NCBI RefSeq assembly: GCF_019635155.1
Contig: NZ_JAHBZY010000001.1
Location: forward strand, 62,001 to 126,000
DNA: 64,000 bases
Direction: 5' to 3'
Source: Nitrosomonas sp.
GTDB lineage: Bacteria > Pseudomonadota > Gammaproteobacteria > Burkholderiales > Nitrosomonadaceae
How positions within the stretch are numbered: the stretch's first letter is position 1; each line of letters opens with the position of its first letter. Below, piece by piece: positions 30,735-40,788 of this stretch. A program made the position numbers and the translations under genes. A model generated the notes under the pieces. The model was not told where the DNA came from, made no database searches, and saw only the letters and a list, made by a program, of their open reading frames with translations.

Positions 30735-30884
30735 AGATACTGATCAGACTTTAGGGAAACACTGATAATTTGCTTGCGCAAGCGATTTGCTGCGTTGCGT
30801 GATGCTCGGAAACCCGGAAAGAAAAATCTGCCGGGTTATTGTGCAATTCCAGCAGATTTTTCCAATTTTCAGAACAGTGCAGCG

Positions 30885-31508
30885 TTATTTCTCGCCGCCT
30901 TCCGCGGCAGTTGCTGCTGCAGATTCTTCAGAGAGCGCCGAACGCGGAATAACGATAGTCACCACCGGCAAGTTTTCACCTTTGGCTAACGATACCGTTT
31001 CTACGCCTTTCGGCAATACTAAATCGCTCAAATGCAGCGTGTGACCGGCAGTCAGCTCGATCAAATCCACCGAAATGTATTCCGGCAAATCCGCAGGTAA
31101 GCAACTGATATCGACTTCGGTGAGAATGTGCGACACAATACCGCCGGAGGTTTTCACACCGGGTGCGATTTCTGCATTGATGAAGTGCAATGGCACTTTC
31201 ATGTGTATTTTCTTATTCTTGTCAACGCGTTGAAAATCAACATGCAACACTTGCTGTTTGAAAGGGTGCATTTGGATATCGCGCAATAGAACTTGCTCTT
31301 TTTTACCGGCAACGCTAATCGTCAGGATTGAAGCATGAAACGCTTCATGTTTGAGGTTATAAAACAAATCTTTATGATTCATTTCAATCGATTGCGCTGG
31401 AGCTTCGCCGCCATAAATGATCGCCGGTACGATACCGGAACGACGCAGGCGGCGGCTCGCACCCTTTCCCTGCACTGTGCGCTTGTCGGCACTGATTTCA
31501 ATTTTCAT
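30885..31508 (-). CDS. rplY: 50S ribosomal protein L25 (Ctc form)
   Basis: A 207-residue long-form L25/Ctc: the L25 domain ([17 protein letters not shown]) and a TL5-like C-terminal domain with an acidic-alanine tail. The start at 31508 (MKIEIS) has AGGAG upstream; the frame continues 12 codons further but without a site. It binds 5S rRNA. Confidence 0.95.
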   Translation of the reverse strand: MKIEISADKRTVQGKGASRRLRRSGIVPAIIYGGEAPAQSIEMNHKDLFYNLKHEAFHASILTISVAGKKEQVLLRDIQMHPFKQQVLHVDFQRVDKNKKIHMKVPLHFINAEIAPGVKTSGGIVSHILTEVDISCLPADLPEYISVDLIELTAGHTLHLSDLVLPKGVETVSLAKGENLPVVTIVIPRSALSEESAAATAAEGGEK

Positions 31509-31569
31509 TGTAAGACTCCTAAGTGATGGTTTGTTCGCGACCAAACAAACCGGTTAATAAAACAAATAG

Positions 31570-32520
31570 CTATTCCATGAATAGCGAACTTAATGAACTT
31601 TCATTGCTGATTCGTAACATCGTTTCCGCCAGCAAACTGGCGATGCTTAATTGGCAAATGCGGTCACAAGTTATTGCATCTGCGCGCAACGGAATGGTAT
31701 CGGTGACGACCAGTTTGTCCAATGCGGAGTTTTGAATCCGTTCCACCGCACTGCCGGATAGTACCGCATGGGTAGAATACGCAATCACCGACTTCGCGCC
31801 ATGTTCTTTCAGAGCGTTGGCCGCTTGACATAGGGTGTTGGCGGTATCCACCATGTCATCAATAATGACGCAGGTGCGGTCCTTGACTTCACCGATGATG
31901 TTCATGACTTTGGCTTCATTCGGTTTGGGACGGCGCTTGTCGATGATGGCCAGATCGCATTCCAAGCGTTTGGCCAAATGCCGTGCCCGTACGACACCGC
32001 CGACATCGGGCGATACCACGATGAGATCCTGGTAATTATGTTTCCAGATATCGCCGAGCAAAATCGGCATACCATAGATATTGTCAACCGGGATATCGAA
32101 AAAACCCTGAATCTGATCCGAATGCAAATCCATCGTCAGTAAGCGGTCGATACCCACCGTTGTGAGCATATTGGCTACGACTTTTGCGGTAATCGGCACA
32201 CGCGCCGAACGTGGCCTGCGATCCTGGCGCGCATAACCGAAATAGGGAATCGCCGCGGTAATGCGGCTCGCTGATGCGCGCTTCAAGGCATCCACCATCA
32301 CCAGTATTTCCATCAGGCTGTCATTGGTAGGCTCGCAGGTCGATTGCAGCACGAATACATCCTTGCCGCGCACATTCTCAAGAATTTCTACCATTACTTC
32401 GCCGTCACTGAAGCGGCTGACAGTGGCGCGCCCCAGATGAATATTAAGATGCTTGACAGCATCTTCCGCCAATTTGGGGTTGGCGGTACCGGTAAAAACC
32501 ATCAAACTGTCATAAGCCAT
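31570..32520 (-). CDS. prs: Ribose-phosphate pyrophosphokinase
   Basis: A 316-residue PRPP synthetase from the ATG at 32520 ([11 protein letters not shown]). It has the catalytic region FGYARQDRR and the PRPP-binding segment [13 protein letters not shown]. It makes PRPP for nucleotide, histidine and NAD synthesis. A TTG five codons upstream is also open. It directly follows tRNA-Gln. Confidence 0.97.
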   Translation of the reverse strand: MAYDSLMVFTGTANPKLAEDAVKHLNIHLGRATVSRFSDGEVMVEILENVRGKDVFVLQSTCEPTNDSLMEILVMVDALKRASASRITAAIPYFGYARQDRRPRSARVPITAKVVANMLTTVGIDRLLTMDLHSDQIQGFFDIPVDNIYGMPILLGDIWKHNYQDLIVVSPDVGGVVRARHLAKRLECDLAIIDKRRPKPNEAKVMNIIGEVKDRTCVIIDDMVDTANTLCQAANALKEHGAKSVIAYSTHAVLSGSAVERIQNSALDKLVVTDTIPLRADAITCDRICQLSIASLLAETMLRISNESSLSSLFME

Positions 32521-32597
32521 ATAATTTTTTTGCAACAGTCAGTTTGAAAAAAGTAAGAGTTTTCACGCAACTCGAATTTTTCTCAATAAAAAGAAAC

Positions 32598-32672
32598 TGG
32601 CAGGGGAGGTAGGGATCGAACCTACGAATGCCGGAATCAAAATCCGGTGCCTTACCACTTGGCGACTCCCCT
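32598..32672 (-). tRNA. tRNA-Gln (anticodon TTG), CCA encoded
   Basis: The minus strand starts AGGGGAGTCGCCAAG and has a TTTTGAT anticodon loop, a GGTTCGATCC T-arm and a 3' CTCCCCTGCCA acceptor with CCA in the DNA. The 5' end overlaps the ispE stop codon by 2 nt, so release from a longer transcript by RNase P is likely. Confidence 0.97.
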
Positions 32673-33546
32673 AAATCTTTGATTCAATGATTTTATGAAT
32701 CGGATGGTAATCTAATCCTTTTGCTACAAACCCTTTCACATCATTCGGAATTTTTTCCAATGCGGCTTGTGCTGCCGATTCTGAAGCAAATTCTGCAAAT
32801 ACACAGGCTCCGGAACCGCTCATGGCTGCTATTGTAGTATTTTCCAGTTTCTTTAGCCACTCCAAACATTTCGCGACTTCAGGGTATAAGCGGCAAACGA
32901 CGAATTCCAAATCATTATGTCCTTGCCAGACAGAAAAGGGCGGTATTTTGATCGGTATTGTGTTTCGTGTCAATTCCTTACTTGCAAAAATCTCCGCAGT
33001 CGATACCGATACCGGCGGTACAAGCACCAGATACCAGGCGGGTGGTAATTCGATCGCGGACAGCTTTTCGCCAACACCTTCGGCAAAGGCGCTTTGACCG
33101 AAAATAAACACCGGAACATCGGCGCCCAGTTGCAGTCCCAATTCGAGCAGGCGAGCATGGCTGATATTGGCTTGCCATAAATGATTCAACGCTAATAATG
33201 TGGTGGCGGCATTGGAACTGCCGCCGCCGAGTCCCCCACCCATTGGAATTTGCTTGTGCAAAAAGATATCGACGCCTTCCGTGATGGCTGCTTCATGCTG
33301 CAATAGTGTGGCGGCGCGAACGCATAAATCTTTTTCTTCCGGTACGCCGGGAATCGGCGTATGTAGTTTGATGACGCCATCGGGGCGCAATCGGAAGCTC
33401 AGTTGATCCGAAAAATCAATAAAGCGGAAAACGGTTTGTAACAGATGATAGCCGTCCTGCCTTCGGCCTATTACGTGTAAGAAAAGATTCAGTTTTGCCG
33501 GAGCGGAAAAGGTGTGCATGACCGATTTATTGGACTTTCCAGTCAT
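32671..33546 (-). CDS. ispE: 4-diphosphocytidyl-2-C-methyl-D-erythritol kinase
   Basis: A 291-residue GHMP kinase: APAKLNLFLHV at the N-terminus, the ATP-binding loop PMGGGLGGGSSNAATT near 107-122 and a late SGSGACVF motif. It is the fourth step of the MEP isoprenoid pathway. The first ATG overlaps lolB by 20 nt; MHTFSAP at 33519 is an equally plausible start. The stop codon overlaps tRNA-Gln. Confidence 0.95.
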   Translation of the reverse strand: MTGKSNKSVMHTFSAPAKLNLFLHVIGRRQDGYHLLQTVFRFIDFSDQLSFRLRPDGVIKLHTPIPGVPEEKDLCVRAATLLQHEAAITEGVDIFLHKQIPMGGGLGGGSSNAATTLLALNHLWQANISHARLLELGLQLGADVPVFIFGQSAFAEGVGEKLSAIELPPAWYLVLVPPVSVSTAEIFASKELTRNTIPIKIPPFSVWQGHNDLEFVVCRLYPEVAKCLEWLKKLENTTIAAMSGSGACVFAEFASESAAQAALEKIPNDVKGFVAKGLDYHPIHKIIESKI

Positions 33547-34171
33547 CTACGATCAAACGGATTTTTAGATTTTGATTCTCGTAGAATAAATTAATGATTT
33601 TGGGTAGCGGCACCGAACCACCCGGGGTTTGGGTAAAACGATTGTAATGGATGTGCCACCCGTCTTGCCGGATCGCAAGCAGCTGGTTTTGCCGGTTCAG
33701 ATCTTTTTCCGCGGTGGTCAGCGGTGAATGGATTCCTTGAATCCAATATTGCAAGCCATCAAGCGGTAACCGCCAGCCGAGAATCTGCTCCGTCAGATTT
33801 TCAGCATCGGTGGCGTAATAAGCTTCCAGTTTGGAAGTAATCAATCGTACGCCTTCCTGATCCTTGGTAATTTCCGCGACAGCCTGCCCCCATGGGGTAA
33901 ATAACAGAATTTCATCGCTTTCTGCCAGGTGTTCCCAACGAAAGCTGCCGGAAAAACTTTGCTTTTCATCTTGAATGGCGATACGGCCCAGGATATTGAA
34001 ATCGTAGGCTGGCGCTTTCTGGGGGGATGTCGCAGGATCGAATAATACGGTGGTGGCAACCGCGTCGGATTGTGTTGCTGTCGGGATGGTTTTGCATCCA
34101 TGGAGCAAAATCATCAAGCAACTGATCAGAACCGCCAGAAAAACGCTTTGCTGGTTAATTCGGAGCCACAT
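33527..34171 (-). CDS. lolB: Outer-membrane lipoprotein receptor LolB
   Basis: About 214 residues with a lipobox (ILLHGC), then a LolB-like domain (FNILGRIAIQDEKQSFSGSF, ILGWRLPLDGLQYW). It inserts lipoproteins into the outer membrane. Placement directly before ispE is the usual neighbour pattern. A GTG one codon earlier is also possible. Confidence 0.9.
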   Translation of the reverse strand: MWLRINQQSVFLAVLISCLMILLHGCKTIPTATQSDAVATTVLFDPATSPQKAPAYDFNILGRIAIQDEKQSFSGSFRWEHLAESDEILLFTPWGQAVAEITKDQEGVRLITSKLEAYYATDAENLTEQILGWRLPLDGLQYWIQGIHSPLTTAEKDLNRQNQLLAIRQDGWHIHYNRFTQTPGGSVPLPKIINLFYENQNLKIRLIVDDWKVQ

Positions 34172-34201
34172 CACAGGCAGTTTGAATTTTCTCGATTGAC
34201 A

Positions 34202-34480
34202 CTAGCTATTGGCGGTTCTATTGGTTTGTTGATAATCCGGAAGAACAATATTCAATTCCAATGTTTCCTGATTTTCATCCTGTTCAAAATTGATGGATAT
34301 GGCATCTTGATCGACATTCACATATTTCCGGATAACTTCCAGCAATTCCTTTTGCAATTGCGGTAAATACGATGGCTGATTGCGGTATTTGCGCTCGTGC
34401 GCGACCAGGATTTGCAATCTTTCCTTGGCTAGCGGCGCGGTTTTGGGTTTGGAAGATCTAAAATAATCAAGTAGGCTCAT
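34202..34480 (-). CDS. minE: Cell division topological factor MinE
   Basis: A 92-residue MinE: the N-terminal MinD-binding region (KERLQILVAHERKY) and dimerisation domain. GGAGGAAGAAA precedes the ATG. The start overlaps the minD stop by 4 nt, indicating coupling. Confidence 0.97.
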   Translation of the reverse strand: MSLLDYFRSSKPKTAPLAKERLQILVAHERKYRNQPSYLPQLQKELLEVIRKYVNVDQDAISINFEQDENQETLELNIVLPDYQQTNRTANS

Positions 34481-35289
34481 TTTCTTCCTCCAAAAAGTCT
34501 CTTGAGAAATCCTTGCTTACCATCGATAAATCGATGCGGAAGCTTTTCTCCAAGGTATCGCGCAACGACATCGGCGTAGGCCTGACCGGCCTCGCTTTTT
34601 TCATCCAGTATAACCGGCATTCCGGCATTGGATGCGGATAAGACTGATTTTGATTCGGGGATAATGCCCAATAATTCCAATGATAATATTTCCTGCACGT
34701 CCTCCAGGCTCAGCATCTCGCCCAATTTGACCCTATCCGCATCATAGCGGGTCAGTAGCAGATATTCCTTGATGGGCTCTTCATTTTTTTCGGCGCGGCG
34801 TGATTTACTGGAAAGAATACCGAGCATGCGATCGGAATCCCGAACCGATGAAATTTCAGGGTTGGTAACGACAAAAGCGTCGTCAGCAAAATAAAGCGCT
34901 AAATTGGCGCCTTTTTCAATACCGGCAGGTGAATCGCAGACAATGTACTCAAAATCTTTCGATAATTCATCTAAAACCTTACCAACGCCCTCTTGCGTCA
35001 GCGCGTCTTTGTCACGAGTTTGCGAGGCTGGCAGTATATAGAGCAAGTTGCAATTCTTATCGCGAATAAGCGCTTGATTGAGACTGGCCTCGCCATTGAT
35101 CACATTGATAAAATCATAAACCACCCGGCGTTCGCAGCCCAAAATCAAATCCAGGTTGCGTAATCCTACGTCGAAATCGATGACGGCCGTTTTATGGCCT
35201 CTTTTCGCTAACCCCATGGCAATCGCTGCGCTTGTTGTGGTTTTGCCAACGCCCCCTTTGCCTGATGTCACGACTATAATTCTTGCCAA
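34477..35289 (-). CDS. minD: Septum site-determining ATPase MinD
   Basis: A 270-residue MinD with the deviant Walker A KGGVGKTT (residues 11-18) and a C-terminal amphipathic membrane-targeting helix (GFLKRLFG). It starts with TTG at 35289, supported by AGGAGG seven bases upstream. It oscillates with MinE and recruits MinC to block polar division. Confidence 0.97.
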   Translation of the reverse strand: MARIIVVTSGKGGVGKTTTSAAIAMGLAKRGHKTAVIDFDVGLRNLDLILGCERRVVYDFINVINGEASLNQALIRDKNCNLLYILPASQTRDKDALTQEGVGKVLDELSKDFEYIVCDSPAGIEKGANLALYFADDAFVVTNPEISSVRDSDRMLGILSSKSRRAEKNEEPIKEYLLLTRYDADRVKLGEMLSLEDVQEILSLELLGIIPESKSVLSASNAGMPVILDEKSEAGQAYADVVARYLGEKLPHRFIDGKQGFLKRLFGGRK

Positions 35290-35313
35290 TTGCGCCTCCT
35301 TTACTGTTTGGTC

Positions 35314-36087
35314 TTAAGCGATTTCTTTAATGATCAATGCATGGTCCTGTAGATAGATCTGTACAGGATTCTTATAGGTTTGCTTGTTGATATCTTCGCT
35401 GGTTTTATAGTCGCCAGCGATCGATATAAGCTCCGCCTGCAAATCGAAGCAAAAAATTCTGGCGGCGGTATTGCCATGCACACCTGCTAATGCGCGTCCC
35501 CGCAGGGTATTATAGACGTGAATATTGCCTTCAGCCATAATTTCGGCGCCGGCGCTGACTTGCGACAGAATGATTAAATCTCCGGAAGCATAGATACGCT
35601 GCCCGGACCGGATCGGATGGGTAATCAATGTTGCCGCCGCCGGTACTGGGGGAATCGCAGCCGGTTTCACCGATTCTTTAGGAGGAGCGGTTTCGGATTT
35701 AATGTTTGTTTGCTGAACAGCTTCCGGTTTTTGCGTTTCACCGATCACGATGGAGCTTCCAAGATCGCGCACGGTGTCGATTGGAATGAATAAAGCACGC
35801 GCTTGCTTGTTTTGCTGATCGTTGCCTCCACGGATTCCGACCGGGAAAAAACCTATCCTGCGCAGCAGTTCAATGACACAGGTAAAATCCAACTCTTGAT
35901 TTTGTTTGTTAAGTTCGCGCAAATCGATGATCACTGGAGAATCTTTAAAAAATTCCGGTGCGAGCTTTATTTTCTCATGCAATGTTTGCTCGATTGCAGC
36001 GATATCATTTGTAAAAAGGATCAGAATGGGGGAAAAAAAAGTGCTGCTTTTAAATTCAAGTGCTGGCGTAGTGGAAGTATTTAACAT
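35314..36087 (-). CDS. minC: Septum site-determining protein MinC
   Basis: About 257 residues from the preferred ATG at 36087 ([13 protein letters not shown]). It has an N-terminal FtsZ-inhibiting domain, a proline/alanine-rich linker and a C-terminal beta-helix domain ([20 protein letters not shown]). The open frame reaches 36171 but the extra residues are unlike MinC. Confidence 0.93.
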   Translation of the reverse strand: MLNTSTTPALEFKSSTFFSPILILFTNDIAAIEQTLHEKIKLAPEFFKDSPVIIDLRELNKQNQELDFTCVIELLRRIGFFPVGIRGGNDQQNKQARALFIPIDTVRDLGSSIVIGETQKPEAVQQTNIKSETAPPKESVKPAAIPPVPAAATLITHPIRSGQRIYASGDLIILSQVSAGAEIMAEGNIHVYNTLRGRALAGVHGNTAARIFCFDLQAELISIAGDYKTSEDINKQTYKNPVQIYLQDHALIIKEIA

Positions 36088-36192
36088 TTTAAGGCTTATG
36101 ATCGATAGAGATGCAGGCAATTCATTTATTAGTGAGGCCTTAGCAATTGCTAAGACAATATCAATATACAAGCCAAAGTTATGAAAACCAGT

Positions 36193-37929
36193 TTAATCGA
36201 TGCTCTTCTTTTTGGTAAGACGCTGTAACGTTTCCAGCAAGATATCATTATCCGGATCTTTTTCCAGCGCGGTGCGCCAAATATTTTTAGCATCTTCTTT
36301 TGCGCCTTGTATCCAAAGCACTTCTCCCAAGTGCGCGGCAATTTCAGGATCAGGCCGGGCAGCAAAAGCCAAATTCAAATAATTCAACCCTTCTGCAATA
36401 TTGCCCATTCGGTAGTATACCCATCCCAGACTATCCATGATATATGGGTCGTCAGGTGAGAGTGCTATGGCTTTCCTAATCAGTTTCAAGGCTTCGGGCA
36501 GATGCTTGCCACGTTCAGCATAGCTGTAACCCAGTGCATTATAGGCATGGGGATTATCCGGCCTGAGCTGTATCAGTTTGTGTAAATCTTGTTCAAGGAT
36601 AGTGAATTTGCCGAGCTTGTCGGCAGCCAAGGCACGATCATAGAGCAACTCGGGATAATCGGGCAATTTATTTAAGCCATCGCTAAGCAAATTGTATACT
36701 TCTTGGTAGGCTTTGGTTCTTCGCAGGATTTGCGCTTCCGCCAAAATTAAATGCGCCGTTTGCTGATCATTGGCAGCCGGCAGGCTCTGCAGATATGTGC
36801 GCGCTTCTTTTAAATACCCTTTGGTTGCGAGCAAATCGGCGTAACGGATTTGTGCCGGCAGAAAGCGGCTGCCGCTTCTTACCATTTGATAGGATTCCAT
36901 CGCCATATCGGGACGATTGGTTTCTTCGTATATCTGACCGAGGTGGAAATGTACCGCGTTGGCGTCTTTGTAGCCTAAATCCAATGCTTTTTTGAAACTC
37001 GATTCGGTGACGTCGAAATCACCCATTTCCGCAGCTAGTAATCCTGTTGCAAGCGTGATTTCCGGATCTTTTGCATTTTTGTCCAATAACCATTGGATTT
37101 GTTCGCGTGCCTGATCCAATTGGTTATCGCCGATCAATAAGCGCGCGTAAGCGATTCGAACTTCGTTGGAAACGGGAAATTTCTGTAAATAGTCACGATA
37201 GAAATTGCCGGCGTCAGTGACTGAAATTCGTTGCAATATTCTACCATTATGCACAGCCGCCACTTCCCAATCCGGGCGTAATGCCAGAGCGCGTTGCATC
37301 TCATCTTGTGCGAGCTGATGCTGATTGGCAAACCAGGCTGCTTGAGAAACGGCAAAATGGACTTCCGGGGAATCTTTATAGGGTTGGGAAAGGTACTGTA
37401 CCAATCGCAATGTTGCCGCCCTGTCCGGATTGCGTGACAACAGTTGATTGAGTTGCATAAACGCATTCCCGACTTGATCCGTTTGGGATGCCAATAATTT
37501 TTCAAGATGCGGTTTGGCTGCTTCTAATTTACCAAGATTCACCAATAGCGCAGCAATGGTCTGGCGGGCATCTACCGAATCCGGTTCGAGCTCAATCCAC
37601 ATGGTCGCTGCTTGTTCCGCGGCAATGGGGTTGCCTGCGTGCAGCGAAATTTCGGTTGCCCGTTTGGCGAGCCGCGGGTCTCTCGTCGTTCTGGTAAGTT
37701 TGATGTAGCGATTGATCGCAATATCCAGATTGCCGCGCTGCAATGCGGTTTCGCCGACTAAAAAATCAAATAGGATTGAAGCCGTCAATTCCTGTTTGGG
37801 CAAGTTTAGGTCACTGACTTCATCCTGCTCGGTGGATTCCCCGGTTTTATCTGCCGCCTGATTGGCAGGCATCTGCGCACAGGCAGAAAGCCCAGATAGC
37901 AATAACACATATAGAAGTTTAAATTTCAT
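36193..37929 (-). CDS. TPR-repeat lipoprotein
   Basis: A 578-residue protein with a lipobox (LSGLSAC) and many tetratricopeptide repeats, for example AYNALGYSYAERGKHLPEAL and IMDSLGWVYYRMGNIAEGL. It is probably an outer- or inner-membrane-attached scaffold. In related genomes a TPR lipoprotein often precedes lolB-ispE; here minCDE lies between. Region 37930-38317 upstream is AT-rich and holds only divergent promoters. Confidence 0.88.
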   Translation of the reverse strand: MKFKLLYVLLLSGLSACAQMPANQAADKTGESTEQDEVSDLNLPKQELTASILFDFLVGETALQRGNLDIAINRYIKLTRTTRDPRLAKRATEISLHAGNPIAAEQAATMWIELEPDSVDARQTIAALLVNLGKLEAAKPHLEKLLASQTDQVGNAFMQLNQLLSRNPDRAATLRLVQYLSQPYKDSPEVHFAVSQAAWFANQHQLAQDEMQRALALRPDWEVAAVHNGRILQRISVTDAGNFYRDYLQKFPVSNEVRIAYARLLIGDNQLDQAREQIQWLLDKNAKDPEITLATGLLAAEMGDFDVTESSFKKALDLGYKDANAVHFHLGQIYEETNRPDMAMESYQMVRSGSRFLPAQIRYADLLATKGYLKEARTYLQSLPAANDQQTAHLILAEAQILRRTKAYQEVYNLLSDGLNKLPDYPELLYDRALAADKLGKFTILEQDLHKLIQLRPDNPHAYNALGYSYAERGKHLPEALKLIRKAIALSPDDPYIMDSLGWVYYRMGNIAEGLNYLNLAFAARPDPEIAAHLGEVLWIQGAKEDAKNIWRTALEKDPDNDILLETLQRLTKKKSID

Positions 37930-38317
37930 GAGAAATCCGTTTGATTTTCGAATATTGGGTAAACCGCATTAATTTTCTACAGCGCTAGAGAAATTTATCA
38001 AAACACGTCAATCTATGGTCATATCGTTTAATATCGCTACGTGTTTGAGGCTGGGTGCTATTGTAACAAAGGTCATCGATTACTTTTGTGCGGATAATAA
38101 AGTGAATAAATAGCTATTTAGCATAAGTAATAATGATTGTCATCACGAAAAGCAAGATTAAAATTATGCGCCCGGGAATCATCGAATAATTTATGATTTG
38201 CCAAACGCTGAGAGCGACATTAAAACATGAAAGTTCACATTTGTACCGAATGCGGTGAAGCGTAATTATTTTGCGATGTATTTTATTGATTGATTTCAAC
38301 TCCAACGATAAACACGA

Positions 38318-39820
38318 TTGAAGAATTTCCATTTTAAATTACTGATGGTTTTTGTGGCGGGTATGCTGACGGTGCTTGGTTTTGCGCCTTTTTATCTGTT
38401 TCCGGTACCGGTCATTACATTGGCATGGCTGTTGGCATTGTGTCATAAAAACCAAAGCTCGATCAGAAATGCCGTGCTTGGGTTTTGGTTCGGCATGGGT
38501 TTATTTAGCGCAGGCGTTACCTGGATTTACGTTAGTTTGCACGACTTTGGCGCAATGCCGGTGCCAATTGCGGTGGTGGCATTGATCATTTTGTGCGCGT
38601 ATCTGTCATTGTTTCCGGCTTTCAGTTTGTGGCTGCTAACCCGGCTTCGCTTGGCATCGCCCTTGCTCTGGGCTGCGCTGGCAGCGGCACTGTGGATGCT
38701 GTCCGAGTGGTTGCGCGGTACGTTGTTCACCGGTTTTCCTTGGTTGACGCTGGGTTATTCGCAGGCGCCGTTCAGCCCTTTGGCAGGTTTTGCGCCGATC
38801 GCCGGTGTGTATGGAATTTCTCTGATCATCGTATTCAGCGCCGCTTTATTATTTTTCTGGATTGAGAATATCCGTGAGAAGTGGCGCTGGGGAGCGGCAT
38901 TGATAACGATCTGGTTATGCGGTTTTGCATTGCAATCGATCGATTGGGTAAAACCCGAAGGCGAGCCGGTTACGGTCAGTCTGTTGCAAGGAAATATTTC
39001 CCAGGATCTGAAATGGCGTGCGGATCAGATCGAATACTCGATGGAAACCTACGCGCGATTGATCCTGGAAAGCGAAAGCCAGTTGATCGTCACCCCGGAG
39101 ATATCGATTCCGTTGTTCAACGACGTGGTGCCGCCCGCGTATCTGGCGTATATCGCCGAGCATGCCCGCAGCGTCAATGGCGATGTGCTGATCGGTTTGG
39201 CCGAACGCGATGATGAAGACGACGATGCTTATTACAACACCATGTTCAGTTTCGGCATTTCCCCTGAACAAAGTTACCGTAAACATCATTTGGTGCCGTT
39301 CGGCGAATTTATTCCGTTTAAGCCGCTGTTTGGTTGGGTGATCCAAGTGTTGCAAATACCGCTATCGGATTTTTCTCGCGGCGGGCTCGATCAACAACCG
39401 ATGGCCATCGCCGGGCAACGCGTGGCGGTCAATATCTGCTATGAAGACGTATTCGGTGAAGAAATTATCAATCAATTGCCGCAAGCGACATTGCTGGTCA
39501 ACGTCAGCAACGATGCCTGGTTCGGACGCTCAATCGGGCCGCAGCAGCATTTGCAGATTTCGCAGATGCGCGCGCTGGAAACCGGCCGCTATATGTTGCG
39601 TGCTACCAACACCGGTGTGACCGCGATCATTGACGAGCGCGGGCGCGTGCTGGATACCATTGAAATTTTTATTACTGCGGCATTGCACGGCGTGGCGCAA
39701 GGTTTTACCGGCGCGACACCGTACGTACGCATGGGCAATTATCCGGTGCTGGGATTGGCGATGTTGCTATTGAGCATCGGATTGCTATCCGCCTTCCGCG
39801 CCGCACGAAAAACCCGGTAA
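38318..39820 (+). CDS. lnt: Apolipoprotein N-acyltransferase
   Basis: A 500-residue membrane enzyme: about six N-terminal membrane helices, then a nitrilase domain with the catalytic trio visible as the Glu of TPEIS, the Lys in HHLVPFGE and its neighbourhood, and the Cys of NICYEDVF. It adds the third acyl chain to lipoproteins. TTG at 38318 is the first start; ATG at 38345 is an alternative, and neither has a clear ribosome site. Confidence 0.94.
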   Translation: MKNFHFKLLMVFVAGMLTVLGFAPFYLFPVPVITLAWLLALCHKNQSSIRNAVLGFWFGMGLFSAGVTWIYVSLHDFGAMPVPIAVVALIILCAYLSLFPAFSLWLLTRLRLASPLLWAALAAALWMLSEWLRGTLFTGFPWLTLGYSQAPFSPLAGFAPIAGVYGISLIIVFSAALLFFWIENIREKWRWGAALITIWLCGFALQSIDWVKPEGEPVTVSLLQGNISQDLKWRADQIEYSMETYARLILESESQLIVTPEISIPLFNDVVPPAYLAYIAEHARSVNGDVLIGLAERDDEDDDAYYNTMFSFGISPEQSYRKHHLVPFGEFIPFKPLFGWVIQVLQIPLSDFSRGGLDQQPMAIAGQRVAVNICYEDVFGEEIINQLPQATLLVNVSNDAWFGRSIGPQQHLQISQMRALETGRYMLRATNTGVTAIIDERGRVLDTIEIFITAALHGVAQGFTGATPYVRMGNYPVLGLAMLLLSIGLLSAFRAARKTR

Positions 39821-39861
39821 AATCCACCTGTTCCTAACTTAATGCAATTATTTGACGCTTC

Positions 39862-40788
39862 ATGCCGACACTGACTTTTCAGGAAATCATCTTCACCCTG
39901 CAGCGCTACTGGGCCAAACAAGGTTGTGCGATTCTGCAACCGTACGATATGGAAGTCGGCGCGGGCACCAGTCACACTGCCACCTTTTTGCGCGCCATCG
40001 GTCCCGAGCCGTGGAAAGTGGCGTACGTGCAACCGTCGCGCCGCCCCAAAGACGGCCGCTACGGCGAGAATCCCAATCGCTTGCAGCATTATTACCAGTT
40101 TCAAGTGGTGTTGAAACCGGCGCCGAAAAATATTCTGGATCTATATCTGGATTCTTTGCGCGAACTGGGTTTCGATTTGACGCAAAACGATGTGCGGCTG
40201 GTCGAGGACGATTGGGAAAATCCGACATTGGGCGCGTGGGGATTGGGTTGGGAAACCTGGCTGAACGGCATGGAAGTGACGCAATTCACGTATTTTCAGC
40301 AAGTCGGCGGCATCGATTGCAAACCGATCACCGGCGAAATTACCTACGGCCTGGAACGCCTGGCGATGTATTTGCAAGGCGTGGAAAGCGTGTTCGATCT
40401 GACCTGGACCAAAGGGCTGCGCTACCACGATGTGTATCATCAAAACGAAGTCGAACAATCGAAGTACAACTTCGAAGAAAGCGATACCGAGTTTCTGTTT
40501 CTGGCGTTCGGTAAGCACGAAGCGCAAGCTAACCATCTGATCGCAAAGCAACTGGCATTGCCGGCTTACGAGCAAGTGCTGAAAGCCGCGCATACCTTCA
40601 ATCTGCTCGACGCGCGCGGTGCCATTTCCGTCACCGAACGCGCGGCGTACATCGGTCGTATCCGCAATCTGTCGCGGCAAGTCGCCAAAGCGTATTACGA
40701 CAGTCGCAAAAACCTCAATCCGCCGTTTCCGCTGGCGCCGCGTGAATGGGTCGCGCAAATGCCCGATATGCAGGAATCCGCATCATGA
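39862..40788 (+). CDS. glyQ: Glycine-tRNA ligase alpha subunit
   Basis: A 308-residue GlyQ with the class II signatures [20 protein letters not shown] near the N-terminus and [14 protein letters not shown]. It forms the alpha2beta2 glycyl-tRNA synthetase with glyS, whose start overlaps its stop by 4 nt (ATGA). Confidence 0.98.
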   Translation: MPTLTFQEIIFTLQRYWAKQGCAILQPYDMEVGAGTSHTATFLRAIGPEPWKVAYVQPSRRPKDGRYGENPNRLQHYYQFQVVLKPAPKNILDLYLDSLRELGFDLTQNDVRLVEDDWENPTLGAWGLGWETWLNGMEVTQFTYFQQVGGIDCKPITGEITYGLERLAMYLQGVESVFDLTWTKGLRYHDVYHQNEVEQSKYNFEESDTEFLFLAFGKHEAQANHLIAKQLALPAYEQVLKAAHTFNLLDARGAISVTERAAYIGRIRNLSRQVAKAYYDSRKNLNPPFPLAPREWVAQMPDMQESAS

